Origin: Aplectana chamaeleonis | Taxonomy: Eukaryota; Nematoda; Chromadorea; Rhabditida; Cosmocercidae | Reading direction: 5' to 3' | DNA: 64,000 nt | Assembly: GCA_029168955.1 (NCBI GenBank) | Contig: JAPDOI010001547.1 | Span: forward strand, 1-64,000 | Shown: piece after piece, positions 23,001 to 31,102 of the stretch | Layout of the letters: each line of letters begins with the position of its first letter | Numbering within the stretch: position 1 is the stretch's first letter | Position numbers and translations under genes: made by a program | The notes under the pieces: generated by a model | What the model was told of the DNA's origin: nothing | The model's input: only the letters and a program-made list of their open reading frames with translations | Database searches by the model: none

Positions 23001-26000
23001 ATTACGGTATCTTCTCGTGGTACTTTTGCGGTTTTGTCGTGCAACAGTGCACAGAATACGTTCTTCGCTCGTCCGGTTTGTGGAGCGTATGCCGAAAAAA
23101 CGTGGTACCGTCGCTTTTCACTGACGATAATGATCTTCATTAGTCGGTCATCAAAACGTTGCGTTTCAGCAACAGAATCCGGGAATCGTTGCTAAACAAT
23201 TATTCCTACTCCGTTTCTGGTCCTTGGGCTCCCATTGTATACGACTTTGAATCCACAGCCAATGTCCTTCGACTTGCTACCAGACCATCTTGTTTCGTGC
23301 ACTGCACATAAATCAGATCGAATAAGAACATATAAAAGGATGCGTGTTTACTTTTGAAATACACTATATGTTTAGATCATTTTTAGTTTCTACGTATACA
23401 TCTGTATCGTCTGTGGCCATTTTCTGAAATCACCGCTGCAAGCCACTATCTATTTATGTGTCTATGGGTCGCTTGCCTTCATGGCTCTGTGGTGTCTCTT
23501 CTCTGCATTAGGGTACGGAGTGGCGAGGATACCATCTAACTGGGCGGTTAGTTCTTATGGGTTATTGCATTGCGATTTCATTTGTGTTTCGGACTTTTTT
23601 GACATGATTGACCGTTGACGAATGGTGAAAAACAGTAAGCCACCACATGAAGACGGTTGCTATTCAGTTATCACCAGAAGTTGATTCGCTGTTGAAGCAG
23701 AACACACCGTGTGAAAATGGCAGATACGTGGTGGACAAGTCGACTCCAGAGCAGGTTCTTTCTCTTACCCGATGTTTATGCCTGCTTCCTATTTTCACGG
23801 TTAGCTCATTCAGACTGTGAAGCAGCATCGGATTCTGACCAAAGCAGCGGCGCAGCTCGGAGTGGTACAAGCGGAGTGCGACCAGGCGGGGAGGAACAAG
23901 TAAGCCGATCCCTGCATACACTCGATTCTTCTTCAGGAGAAAGATGTTTGCAGGTACTGCTATATTTGCCAGACGCTGAAGCCTGACCGAGCACATCACT
24001 GTTCGTCTTGCGGAAAATGTGTGGTGAAATTCGATCATCACTGTCCGTGGATAAATCAATGTGTCAATCACAATAACTACAAACCTTTTCTCTTGTATAT
24101 ACTCTACAGCACGCTGACCGTCATTTGGTAAGTTGATCAACTATTTGCTGTTGAGAAGTGTCCCAGACTTCATGCCAACAGAACCTTGTGAGTGAAGCAC
24201 TGGTGAACAGAATCCGCGGGAATTCTTAGAAATAGTAGTCTGGAAACAGCACCCTCATGAGCAGAAGACTCTATCGTCAATCTCTTGGTGGGTAGACCCT
24301 GCTAAGATATCATTATTATAAATGTACAGCGGTTGGGGTGTGTATACAAGTCTGTTGGTACCTGCTCGTTGGTGCCCCTGCTTCTACTGAACCCAGCAGA
24401 CGTTTGAGTGTACACAGGGAACGTTCGAGCGATATAGCGTGCACACCTATATCGCGAAAGTATCCCATACATTGCATAAAGGTGTCGCCGTCCGGCACAC
24501 TAAGGCCTCTGGTCCATAACACCTTAGGATCCGTACCTAGGGAGTTCATGGAGTCTTTGGTCACAAGCCACAGTTTCGCCACCCTGAACTGTCGATCGCT
24601 CTCGAGTGATATCCAAAAAACTGCGCTATCCAGACTTTGGGCTTTTTCCATGCACCGTTTGCTGCCTTGCAGGAAACCCGCCTCAAGGATAGACCCGTCA
24701 TCAGCGTCGGAGAGTACACCATCTACTGCGGTAACGCTGACGATAGGAGAGTGGGAGGCTGTGCAATAGCTGTAAGGAAGGATTTCAATGGTATGGTCAA
24801 GGAGTTCGGCTCAACGTCGTGCCGGAATGCATTCGTACGACTGCGGGATCACAGAGGATTCAATCTGTGGATAGTGAGTGCTCATGCGCCCACTGAAACC
24901 GCCGAAGACAATTCGAAGGATGCGTTTTATGAGGAACTCAATACGTTGCTGGCCAGGATACCTTGTCAACATGCTGTTGTCGTGGGGATTGACGCAAATG
25001 CGAAGATGGGACTTGATCAGGAATCCGAAGTACTCGGTAAATGGTTCTCCCAGTGGAGCAAACATCGGACAATGGCTAACGCCTTGTCGACTTTTGTGAA
25101 CGCAGTGGTCTGATTATTGCATCGACATTCAAGAGGAATCATCGCCGCTATCAGCTTACGTGGCAGGGATCAGCCCAGCTATCTCCAGAAGAGCAGCGGA
25201 AGCGGAAGATGTCAACTTTGAAACTACAGCTTGACTATGTCCTGACGAGGAATATTCCAGTATCGGACATTCGAAGATCTAGAGCTGTGTGGGATGTCGC
25301 ATTCAATTCGGATCACCGTCCTATTCTGTTGAACTTCACTGCGAGGATTCATGAGAGGAAGCGAGGGGCTCAGCCTCTCCAGAGGATTGACATGAAAAGT
25401 CTCAGAGATGAAGAGTGCAGAAGGAATTTTCGACAACGCGTTTCTATTCACATCGGAGTACGGACTAAGAAGAAACTTTGCGACGCGGATTCTTTTGTCA
25501 AGTGCATCCAGGACGCTTCGAAAGAGGCACTACCGGTTGTACACTCTAAGAAGAAGTTCGCCTACGTCTCAGAAGAAACAACATCTACCTACAACAGAGT
25601 ATGTGCTCTCCGAACTGCAGGAAACTTCGTGGAGAAGAAGCGTCTGAGGAGGAAGTTGCGTCGGCAGCTTCAAAGTGACCGCGAACGAGAGTGGAAGTGT
25701 AGAGCTAAGGAGTTCGAGAAGGCTTAGGAGGAGAAGAATCCGAGGAGAGCCTACTCGTTGCTGCGACAGTATAGCGGGAAGATGAAGAGATGTTCTCCTG
25801 TCTTGAACACTACCTATGGAGTTGCAGTTGGTGATGCGACGCTGCCAATATGGAAGGATTACTTCAGTTGACTACTGAATCGTCCAGCGCCATCAGTACC
25901 TGAGCTCCCGCATGTTCAGAGAGCACATTACGATGTCAGTGAGGAACCGCCGACTGAGTCTGAAGTTTTGGATTTTGTCCGGAAAATGAAGAATGGAAAG

Positions 26001-29000
26001 GCAGGTGGAGATGACAACATCACTGCTGAAATGCTGAAAGCTCTTACCCCGTCTGGGATTCGTGAAATGACCAACACCATCCGTACCATATGGATGAGCG
26101 AAAGGATACCCGATTCGTGGAGACATGCGATCATCGTACCTCTTCACAAGAAGCTATCCGTCACGGATCCTAAGAACTACAGAGGAACCTCTCTACTTCG
26201 TGTCATGCACAAGGTTTTAGAACGTATCATTCTCGAGCGACTTATCAAACATCGTGAAGGAACGACCAGAGATGAGCAAGCCGGGTTTCGACCTGGAAGA
26301 TCGACCATCGACCAAGTGTTCGTCGTGAGAAGAGTAATTGAATCGTGGCAGCGGTATTTGGAGCCATTACAGCTTGCTTTTTTGAACTTTGAAGCCGCGT
26401 TCGACTCTCCTCATCGTGGTCGGTTGCTCAATGCTCTGCGAGCAGATGGAGTCCCGGAAATGTATGTTCGGTTAATCGAGGACATGAACAGAGGAACAAC
26501 AGCAGCAGTTCTTACACCTGTTGGATTTACGTCAGCTTTCGAGGTGAAAACAGGAGTAAGGCAAGGAGCCGTTGCAGGACCTTTTCTTTTCAACTTCGCC
26601 GTTGATGACATCATGCGTAGAGTTGCAGAACAGTTTCTTGCGGATGTGATCCTAACACCATCAGGACGCTCCCTTGTCGACCTGGAGTACGCCGACGACA
26701 TTGTGTTATTCGCTGAAAACAACGCAAAAATGCAAAGGATTGTGAACCTCGTTTCGAAGTATGCCGCAGCCTATGGACTTCGTCTTCGTCCCGACAAATG
26801 CAAGCAGATGTGGGTCTCTCAGAGGCCTTCAACGGGAGTTTGTGTGGACGGACAACGTATCGAACTGGTGGACGATTTCTGTTATTTGGGCTGTTAGCTG
26901 AAGAACGATGGTAGTCATGCAGCGGATATTCGACAACGATGTGCGAAAGCTACGTCTGCATTTAATTCTCTAACCAAGTGTTTGTGGTCTACCACCATCA
27001 AATTGCGCGTCTACCTATCCGCTATTCGCCCTATCATGATGTACGGATCGGAGACGTGGGCAGCAGCGAAGACGCAGATGGAAAGGTTGGATTGCACGGA
27101 GAGGAAGCTTTTTAGGCGTTTGCTTGGATATTTCTGGCCGCGTGTATGCCATAACGAAGACCTTTACAAGGAAATCGACGCAGTACATCAACGCTTGACA
27201 CGAGGGAGGTGCCAGCATCTCCTAACGCCATCTCAAGCAGCAATGGAAAGTCGACTTCGACTGCTCGGGCATATACTAAGAAGAACGCCGGATCGTCTCG
27301 TACAACACTCTCTAAGAATGCTTCCAAATCCTGTCAGGAAACGGCCACCTGGGCGTAGGCGAAAGTTCTGGACGGATGTGGTTAAAGAGGATTTGAAGTC
27401 ACTCGGCATCGAAAGACAGTTCAGGCGCGATGTTTCTTTTCGCAGGAAATGGAATAGTGACAGCTGGATGGAATGTGTTCAAATTGTGGCTGAAGACCGT
27501 GAAAAATGGACACGGCTGACTACTAGGACGGCACACCTCGGTGAAGATGCGGAATGACCGCGTCAGGCGAAAGCCAACCGATTAAGTCAAGTAAGTCACC
27601 CGGGGATCAATTAATCGATCTTGCAAATAATCTCAAAATTTAAGATTATCGTGAACACTGCCTTTAATTAATTGACATAATTCTCTGGCCGGGACTAGTT
27701 GTTCGGTTGGATGAACATCTTCACGGTGGTTGTGAACGGTGAAAAATGAGGGCAATCGAATATGAGAAAGCATTTTAAGCCAAACAGCAGTAGTTATGGT
27801 CCAAGGGAAAGAGCGGAGCAACAGGAAGCGAAGAGTTGCAAAGGACGGGTCCACAAGAGATTTCATTGTCACAACGAACAGTTCCTATGAGAGCAAAGAG
27901 GCGGGGCGAGCGTAGAGGGTTTCGTGTCCTCCTTATGCGTGTTTTCTCGATTTCTTTGTCATTTCTACCCGAGGGCCAAACAATCGTTTTAGCAGATAAT
28001 CTCAAAATTGAATATTGTCGTGAGCACTGCCTTTAAACAGCTCTGCTTCACATAAGAACGTAATGGCCAATCGAACGTTGCTCGACACGACGCGGTCGCG
28101 TCACGGCTCTCGTAAACAAAATTGATGATAACCAATTGATAAAGGGTAGGGTATAAAAGGCGTGGAGAGCGGTCTGTCTTTATTCATATACCGTCCTTCT
28201 CCAGCGGTCAGCAGTTTAGGATCTGCCTGGAATAGGAAGTAGGAAAACAGCACTACCGGTGGTCAAGATATTACAAAATCGGAGAAAAAACTTAGCCTTC
28301 ATTTCCCCGCTACTCGCACTTTTCTGTATCACTATCATAGAAGTGGTGTGGTTTTTAGAGTGATATCTTTATTTTCATTTTCATGGTTGAATTTTTCGAA
28401 AAACAACCGCTTCGCATCTACGATTGTGATAATACGACTGCGAGTAAGTAGCGTGGAAATGAAGGGTAGAAAATTATAGAGCCGTGACGCGACCGCGTCG
28501 TGTCGAGCAATGTTCGGTTGGCCTTTGCGTTCTTATCTGCTTCACGGGCCAATTGTTCTTCTCTTTTGTCTAGACGTTTAGAAAATGTCTCAGGTTCTTA
28601 ATTACGTCGCTGGAATGTTTCATTCGATTTTTTATCAATGCTGACTGGTTGGATGACGCTGTTCCTCTCGCTCAACTCATTTTTGTGATGGCTGCGTTTG
28701 GCGTTTTTGGGTAGGTTTAAACTTGCAGGCCATCCCGAATACCTCTTCATTCGCGTATTACAGCTACTTCCCACTTGGGGAAATGTTGATATTCCACTAC
28801 GGTTTGTTGACAATCAATGAAACAACCTGTGAACAAGCCAAACCTGCTGTGCTGAAGTTTGTTCCATTATCCTGAGTGACTCTTTCGCTCTAGAGCCATT
28901 GTACTGTATCGTTTAGATTTGACTTCAAAGCTGATTACAATCTGGGTAAAGAAAAGAACTTCCAACAGGTATGGATGCCGAAGTTGCTGATGAAGTTGAG

Positions 29001-31102
29001 CCATCTAAAGCACTGTTTGTAGTCGGTCGCGTAGCCCCATCGCAGGACACCTATTCCTATTCCATCGCACCTTGTTGTGGGGCGCTGCGATATTGATTGC
29101 TTCGTGACTAATGCCGGCGATCGCTCGCTCCATCGCGGTGGGGACATTGCATGTTTTAGTCGGTCGCTACTGGTCAGATGAGCGATTATTGGCGATGGTG
29201 ACTTTCCACCGTGGGATTGTTTTTCCAGTCCACAGCGGTAATACAAAATTTGTTGAATAATTCTTTTATATTTTTCGACTTGCTCCCTTCTATACTTTCT
29301 TTACTTTCGCGATCCATTTTGTTCCCTTGTTTGGCAGTGGCTAGTACGATTACAGATTCGCTGCTACTGCAGCGATTCCGCCAGATCACTGCTATTTTCG
29401 ATTGCGATGGGAGTCCCAATCGCTGCGATCGAAAACAGTAGCGACCGACTACAAACAGGACTTTACTCATTTGCTTTCATCACTAATGTTTGGTCTGCTT
29501 AGGTATTTGGTTGGGGATTGTGGCTATTCCCTTTGAAGACCTCTGCTGAAGATGGAATGCATTACGAAATACGGTAAGGGGAATGTTTGATGTCCGTTTT
29601 CGATTTAGTCTGAAGCCGTGTTTTGAATGTACCTGATCGCTGCGGCCATGCGAGGGACCACTGTTCCTTATTCATCGCGCGTAATGGAAAGGCGCTCCAA
29701 TTGTGATCGCTTCGTGGCAAACGTCCTACATCGCTGGGTCGCGGCAACGGAATCCTATGTTTTACTGCTTTGCTGCTGGAGGGGCGATGCTCAATGGTCG
29801 CTATTTATCGCTCCATCGCTGCCATTATGGCAGCGATGGAGCGATTGCCAGCTAACGACACGTTTCGTCTAGTGAAGATTGGCCCTTTCACATGACAAGA
29901 TCAGTGTTTACGAGTCGAAACGTGTTATTGACGACCATCAGCCATCAATTTCACCGATTGATTAAATTCTTCGATAATCCGTGAGGCCATGCACTATGAA
30001 CGAAACCGCTGCCGCTGCCAGATCGCTGCAGCAGCGGGTGCGAAATCGCTGCGATGAAAAACAGCAGCGATGCAGTCAAAACATGGCTTGACGCATGGAC
30101 CAGGCGGCTGGCCGTGCGGTGTTGGTGGTAACATAGGCCAATGGGGTTTCGACCGCTCGCGCGGTAATCTCCCGTCGGAGCCCCGTCCATTCACCAGACT
30201 AAATATTACGACTTATTACGTGAACTCTAGTTCACTGTAACAACTTGTCCCGTGTAACGCCTGCAAATTTTGTGATCTCGTTTACTCTAATAAGCGAGAT
30301 AAGTAGATGAGGAACACAAAGGCCGTGACAGTACGATTGAAGGCCCTATCCCAGAAAGAAACCTTAACACATAACACGATTCGGCAGTCGGAAAGCTGTT
30401 TGAAGCATTCAAACACATACAGGCTATAAAACGGCAAAATTCACTTGGTTCCTACGCGTGCTGGTGCGGAGCGGAGGTTAGAGACAGTTAGAGAGCGTAG
30501 GGCAGACGGAGGCAGAGGCGACGCGCGCGCCACTCGCCCCTTGACTGATGTGAATTACGGCGTTTTATAGAGGGTACTAAACGGGTTTTCATTCTCGCTA
30601 TACAGATTATTGAATTTTTTTGAATTTTTGTAATTGAAAAAGCATGATCTGATTTGTGACTTTAAATTGGAGTATAGAGTATCAGCGTTCCTTCTGGTGG
30701 TGGAAGTTCTGAGAAAACTTAGTGAATCTTTTGATTTTCTGAAGCCAAGGATTACGGTAGACGCCATCGCCGCCTCTCCATCTATCCGTGACACTCCAAG
30801 AAGGGCGAGAGGTGCAGAGACAAACATCTGAGCGGGCCGTTCCGGACTAAGGGGCGGCGAGAAGTATAGATAGCCCCTTGGCTCCCATCGAAGTTGTATC
30901 TCAGGGAGGCAGAGTTGGAGGAACTCTCGTTTTTGGGCGTCTTGTTGGTCTCTGTTTCTCCTTGAACTCACCTCCTTTTGGAGGATGGCTACATTGTTTC
31001 AGTTACGAGGACCAAACGAATCAGATGCGATTCAAGCGAGTCATTGCTACATCGTTGGCGACAACGACAACGACAACGGACGACGAAGTGACAGGCGTGT
31101 AG
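7924..31102 (+). CDS. DHHC-type protein S-acyltransferase (palmitoyltransferase), 10 exons
   Basis: Predicted 355-aa integral membrane enzyme that attaches palmitate to protein cysteines by a thioester, first on its own DHHC cysteine. Exons: 7924-8051, 23387-23546, 23668-23754, 23814-23899, 23954-24127, 28594-28710, 28764-28856, 28917-28968, 29503-29573, 31003-31102. Every junction is GT...AG and keeps phase, and an AATAAA lies at 31322. The protein shows TM1 about 22-53, TM2 62-85, a cytosolic cysteine-rich domain 155-205 with CRD cysteines and CVVKFDHHCPW (DHHC 181-184), TM3 195-225, TM4 235-262, TTCE (the family TTxE) at 271-274, and NFQQVFG in the C-terminal PaCCT-like region. No disabling change is seen. 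The ortholog is undetermined. Exon 1 is joined across a 15-kb intron only by phase and topology and is the least certain part. Exons 2-9 are strongly supported. Confidence 0.85.
8101..8460 (+). other. coding-like short frames of unknown origin
   Basis: Two adjoining short frames have protein-like composition: MNGRKSQSETEDTDEEACSF from about 8236, then MNLELIDDEEGSN from about 8336 to a stop at 8458. A related opening (ATGAACGGAAACAAATTTCA then GGAAACAGAGGAT) recurs at 47006-47040, so this is probably a repeat or gene fragment rather than a gene. No splice pattern links it to DHHC exon 1. Confidence 0.25.
8640..8800. repeat. GTCGCTGTCGC-rich inverted array
   Basis: Repeats of CGCTGTCGCTG near 8685-8735 face the inverted CAGCCGCGACAGCGACC near 8768, with a palindromic GCAGTGCACTGCACTGC in the centre. 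A GC-rich hairpin with no coding role seen. The following 8880-8935 has CAGTTGACCGCA, the terminal word of the hairpin at 48315-48552. Confidence 0.65.
8940..9454. other. no gene recognised
   Basis: Intronic to the DHHC gene if exon 1 is right. The 182-aa reverse frame at 8803-9351 has no domain, and its reading crosses the inverted GC-rich array. I see nothing else. Confidence 0.35.
9455..9650. repeat. GCTCAGCCGGT motif cluster, left
   Basis: About eight copies of GCTCAGCCGG(T/C)AA or its reverse complement TACCGGCTGA in 200 bp. The same motif fills 10225-10430, on the other side of the palindrome at 9833-10097. Confidence 0.7.
9833..10097. mobile_element. palindromic element rich in TTCGAACGAACGAAA
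   Basis: ATCCATATTATAGTTGTACA at 9836 returns inverted as TGTACAACTATAATCCATAT at 10079. The interior is a run of TTCGAACGAACG units in both orientations. Overlapping 80-145-aa frames on both strands are artefacts of this composition. Likely a foldback MITE inserted between two halves of the GCTCAGCCGGT cluster. Confidence 0.8.
10225..10430. repeat. GCTCAGCCGGT motif cluster, right
   Basis: Copies of GCTCAGCCGGT(A) near 10232, 10254, 10276, 10342, 10372 and 10418. Same motif family as 9455-9650. Confidence 0.7.
10635..11284. mobile_element. foldback element with nested perfect-looking palindrome
   Basis: Outer ends GTCCATACGTGGCGAGAGCG at 10640 and the inverted CTCTCGCCACGTATGGAC at 11255, next to GGAGCCTTA. 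Inside, 10897-11095 is a near-perfect palindrome: CGCGCAGCGTCGAGCAACGG near 10950 and its inverse near 11025, arms of about 95 bp around a 35-bp loop. The terminal words resemble those of 16903-17153 (AGGCTCCGTCCATA), so the two belong to one family. Confidence 0.8.
11290..12780. other. no gene recognised
   Basis: Intronic sequence of the DHHC gene model. Frames at 11418-11717 (+) and 11866-12213 (-) lack domains. 12590-12680 holds GC-rich direct words. It may contain the decayed 3' end of the Penelope-like element at 12781. Confidence 0.3.
12781..13200 (-). pseudogene. Penelope-like element, GIY-YIG endonuclease domain
   Basis: Minus strand: KRKAIL...STGVVDLVAC, one stop, then MCRNEYVGETRKPLCARVKE and LVGIRNSKVFTHLGKHRA, ending with RHPNIN. 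This is the C-terminal GIY-YIG-type endonuclease of Penelope-like retroelements, with the cysteine-flanked block before YVGET and the R..EH helix. The matching upstream part (RNRLYGQG) lies 3.5 kb away at about 16705-16760, because an element has inserted between them. Decayed by at least one stop. Confidence 0.8.
13222..16699. mobile_element. 3.5-kb element with 11-bp inverted ends, inserted in the Penelope-like element
   Basis: GGGATTCATGA at 13222 pairs with TCATGAATCCC at 16689. Just inside both ends are 100-200 bp rich in GGTTACGGC/AACCGCGGTTA-type words (13240-13330 and 16535-16690). The Penelope reading resumes on both sides, which marks the interval as an insertion. Inside I see no transposase. 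The 148-aa reverse frame at 15835-16281 is T-rich and unrecognised. 13320-13450 and 15000-15110 are GC-rich. The type is unknown; a large non-autonomous DNA transposon is likely. Confidence 0.6.
16705..17542 (-). pseudogene. Penelope-like element, C-terminal RT part and linker
   Basis: Minus strand from 17540: TRWQSRYVDDCSIVCPTQTE contains the RT active site YVDD (17533-17522). Then an in-frame TAG, FTREMPSADGWLPFLDTQVQ, HWYRKPTNKN, the FLDT/RKPT motifs typical of Penelope RT, and the helix KKAIIKNMFRTA. It continues after a small foldback (16903-17153) with NLKGQLIRNRLYGQ at about 16770-16710, which leads into the GIY-YIG part beyond the 3.5-kb insertion. Confidence 0.85.
16903..17153. mobile_element. 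foldback MITE inside the Penelope-like element
   Basis: AGGCTCCGTCCATAGCAGAC at 16903 pairs with GTCTGCTATGGACGGAACCT at 17135. About 250 bp, non-coding. Same terminal family as 10635-11284. Confidence 0.85.
17543..18269. repeat. inverted 22-bp duplication bracketing 0.7 kb
   Basis: CCAACGCGTAGCTAGATGCC at 17543 is exactly inverted at 18250-18269 (22 bp in full). The right copy also duplicates the Penelope word next to the YVDD region. The interior has repeated GAATTTAAG and TAGAATACGC words and no ORF. Either a DNA element whose ends captured Penelope sequence, or a local inverted duplication. Confidence 0.6.
18302..19529 (+). mobile_element. mariner-family transposon with inverted ends
   Basis: The left end CCAGGTTGTTTTGTCGCTCG (18302) matches the inverted right end CGAACGACAAAACTTATTGA...AACAACCTGG (19501-19529), the left copy having lost about 8 bases. 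Length about 1.23 kb, normal for mariner. It lies inside the Penelope RT: the reading before it ends near 19540 and resumes to its left. The flanking TA is kept on the right and mutated on the left. Confidence 0.88.
18462..19436 (+). pseudogene. mariner transposase, D,D34D type, inactivated
   Basis: From ATG 18462 the N-terminal HTH half reads MEKIGYRTVIKFLFSEG, then TVERWVAEFKRGRTSLVDDP and GSVSHTLSEILGFRKL. The catalytic half follows: WVYLHDPESKQEAEEWCEPG, VFWDAKGILFVYYL, FHQDNAPCHK (second Asp), HPPYSPDLAPSDFDLFPELK (third Asp, 34 residues on) and GKRFSSNEEVITAV. Stops occur near 18523 and 18672. A frame change sits exactly at the first catalytic Asp (ATGGAGTGACTTGG near 18930), and more shifts follow near 19120-19170. 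Length is close to the usual 340-350 aa. Dead copy. Confidence 0.92.
19545..19890 (-). pseudogene. Penelope-like element, N-terminal RT part
   Basis: Minus strand from 19861: KSLNAISLYTINSDDCALKA corresponds to RT motif A (normally an Asp where Asn stands here). It is followed by NCKRFQMSGEYFKQIKG and, after a one-base shift, LAMGERLPPVLTVTFL, the AMG.PL.P block. After two stops it runs into the mariner. The element is truncated upstream (near 19890), so the N-terminal region is missing. Confidence 0.8.
20062..20556. mobile_element. TTAA-ended MITE, copy 1
   Basis: Begins TTAAAGGCAGTGTTCGCGAC and ends GTGAACACTGCCTTTAA, inverted copies of each other, about 490 bp. The interior matches the other copies (GACGAAGAAATCGAGAAAAA, GGTGACAACCACCGTGAAC). 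No ORF. TTAA at both ends suggests a piggyBac-type target, not proven. Confidence 0.85.
20645..20868. mobile_element. foldback element, ~225 bp
   Basis: AAGGCCCCGTCAGA at 20648 pairs with TCTGACGGGGCCTA at 20855, with further inverted words inside (ACTGAGTTCCAC / GACTCAGTCGG). Non-coding. Confidence 0.7.
20940..21090. pseudogene. RTE 3'-end scrap
   Basis: GTATACAAAGCGTAGGTCGG and GCCAAAACGACT match, in opposite orientation, the 3' end of the RTE fragment at 21960-22045. A short inverted relict. Confidence 0.5.
21120..21850 (+). repeat. dispersed repeat, copy 2 and relatives
   Basis: The first 300 bp are the inverse of 6480-6800. The remainder consists of further degenerate units around AATCGACAAATGGACTCCAG, as at 1-130. 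Non-coding. Confidence 0.6.
21960..23340 (-). pseudogene. RTE-type retrotransposon with most of the RT deleted
   Basis: Minus strand from about 23160: KTAKVPREDTVIVAGDLS, then FEYGTRNVDGERILQYADSN, TNTKFRKRSSHVIFF and QIDFILV, the endonuclease half of an RTE element. After about 22740 the reading jumps to the very end of the RT protein: MCDKSIPDHLKSKTYRNYFD (22450), TAGLTRLDRVRNDDIRERFG and RCYGHTLRDSN (22190). The polymerase core with its YADD is absent, so this is an internally deleted, dead copy. It fills the DHHC intron 1 almost up to exon 2. Confidence 0.82.
23387..24127 (+). CDS. DHHC acyltransferase exons 2-5 (TM1 end, TM2, DHHC domain, TM3 start)
   Basis: Exon 2 (23387-23546) gives FYVYICIVCG and TM2 (ATIYLCVYGSLAFMALWCLF). 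Exon 3 (23668-23754) gives the loop LSPEVDSLLKQ...STPEQ. Exon 4 (23814-23899) is the basic linker. Exon 5 (23954-24127) carries the zinc-binding cysteine-rich domain with KPDRAHHC, KFDHHCPWINQC and NNYKPF. Introns of 121, 59 and 54 bp have phases 0, 0 and 2. The donor after exon 5, GTAAGTTG at 24128, opens the intron that holds the RTE. DHHC cysteine, flanking histidines and all eight zinc-ligand-type positions look intact. Confidence 0.9.
24320..27620 (+). mobile_element. RTE-clade LINE, nearly full length, in DHHC intron 5
   Basis: A single ORF2-type protein runs along the plus strand from about 24566 to 27559 with a presumed leader from about 24320. It lies wholly between the GTAAGT donor at 24128 and the acceptor at 28593, in the same orientation as the host gene. 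Edges are approximate, and I did not find a target-site duplication. Confidence 0.85.
24566..27559 (+). pseudogene. RTE endonuclease-reverse transcriptase, few stops
   Basis: Endonuclease: TLNCRSLSSD (24575), LQETRLKDRP (24670, reached by a frame change), SAHAPTETAEDNSKDAFYEE, VGIDANAKMG, WQGSAQ and FNSDHRPILL (25300). Then a basic linker with TAG at 25725 and TGA at 25870. RT: KMKNGKAGGDDNITAEMLKA (25985), DSWRHAIIVPLHKK, NYRGTSLLRVMHKVLERIIL, AGFRPGRSTIDQ, motif A, GVRQGAVAGPFLFNF, and YADD at 26688-26699. TAG at 26895 follows CYLGC. The end has MMYGSETWAA and RLRLLGHILRRTP. Motif A reads FLNFEAAFDS with AAC at 26385 where the catalytic Asp belongs. So the copy is inactive by stops and by that Asn, but otherwise well kept. 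Confidence 0.9.
27633..28037. mobile_element. TTAA-type MITE, partial copies
   Basis: Two right ends in the same orientation, ATTATCGTGAACACTGCCTTTAA at about 27644 and TGTCGTGAGCACTGCCTTTAA at 28017, enclose the family interior (GGACTAGTTGTTCGG, CACGGTGGTTGTGAACGG). A truncated tail precedes a longer copy that lacks its left end. Confidence 0.7.
28047..28548. mobile_element. nested foldback element, ~500 bp
   Basis: Outer arms: ACGACGCGGTCGCGTCACGG near 28088 and the inverted CCGTGACGCGACCGCGTCGT near 28482, extending to AAGAACGTAATGGCCAATCG / GGCCTTTGCGTTCTTA. The inner pair at 28290-28470 (TTCATTTCCCCGCTACTCGC and its inverse) has AATTTTTCGAAAAACAACCG in the centre, as at 7440-7580 and 49361-49530. 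It ends about 45 bases before DHHC exon 6. Confidence 0.85.
28594..29573 (+). CDS. DHHC acyltransferase exons 6-9 (TM3 end, TM4, TTxE and PaCCT regions)
   Basis: Exon 6 (28594-28710) completes TM3 and the lumenal loop (FLITSLECFIRFFINADWL) and starts TM4. Exon 7 (28764-28856) ends TM4 and carries HYGLLTINETTCEQAKP, the family H..L...N.TTxE signature. Exon 8 (28917-28968) reads FDFKADYNLGKEKNFQQ. Exon 9 (29503-29573) continues VFGWGLWLFPLKTSAEDG. Introns are 53, 60 and 534 bp. The acceptor choice at 28593 avoids a stop that the upstream TAG acceptor would create. The 534-bp intron is almost entirely one foldback element. Confidence 0.88.
29005..29465. mobile_element. foldback element filling DHHC intron 8
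   Basis: CTGTTTGTAGTCGGTCGCGT near 29009 pairs with GTAGCGACCGACTACAAACAG near 29440, with GCGATCG-rich inner arms. It takes up about 460 of the 534 intron bases. Confidence 0.8.
29625..30200. repeat. GATCGCTGC/GCAGCGAT-rich repeat block
   Basis: Many copies of GCGATGGAGCGAT, ATCGCTGC and CAGCGATG in both orientations between 29640 and 30150, in the last intron of the DHHC gene. Probably decayed foldback elements of the 29005 type. Beyond it, 30200-30990 shows no gene. Confidence 0.55.
31003..31102 (+). CDS. DHHC acyltransferase terminal exon
   Basis: Acceptor ACATTGTTTCAG, then one base completing an Arg codon and 32 residues with a basic patch (MRFKRV), six threonines and an acidic tail ending in a TAG stop. 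Phase matches exon 9. An AATAAA at 31322 lies 220 bases downstream. The cytosolic tail of these enzymes is poorly conserved, so support is phase, position and the polyadenylation signal. Confidence 0.65.

Noticed and set aside
23647..23822. Continuous ORF through DHHC exons 3-4 starting at an ATG near 23648
   Set aside because: The frame runs across an acceptor and a donor and stops. Splicing at 23668 and 23754 gives the conserved reading instead.
28572..28592. Upstream acceptors (TCTAG and GTTTAG) for DHHC exon 6
   Set aside because: Both would make a TGA at the junction with exon 5. The acceptor at 28593 gives Trp and the conserved frame.
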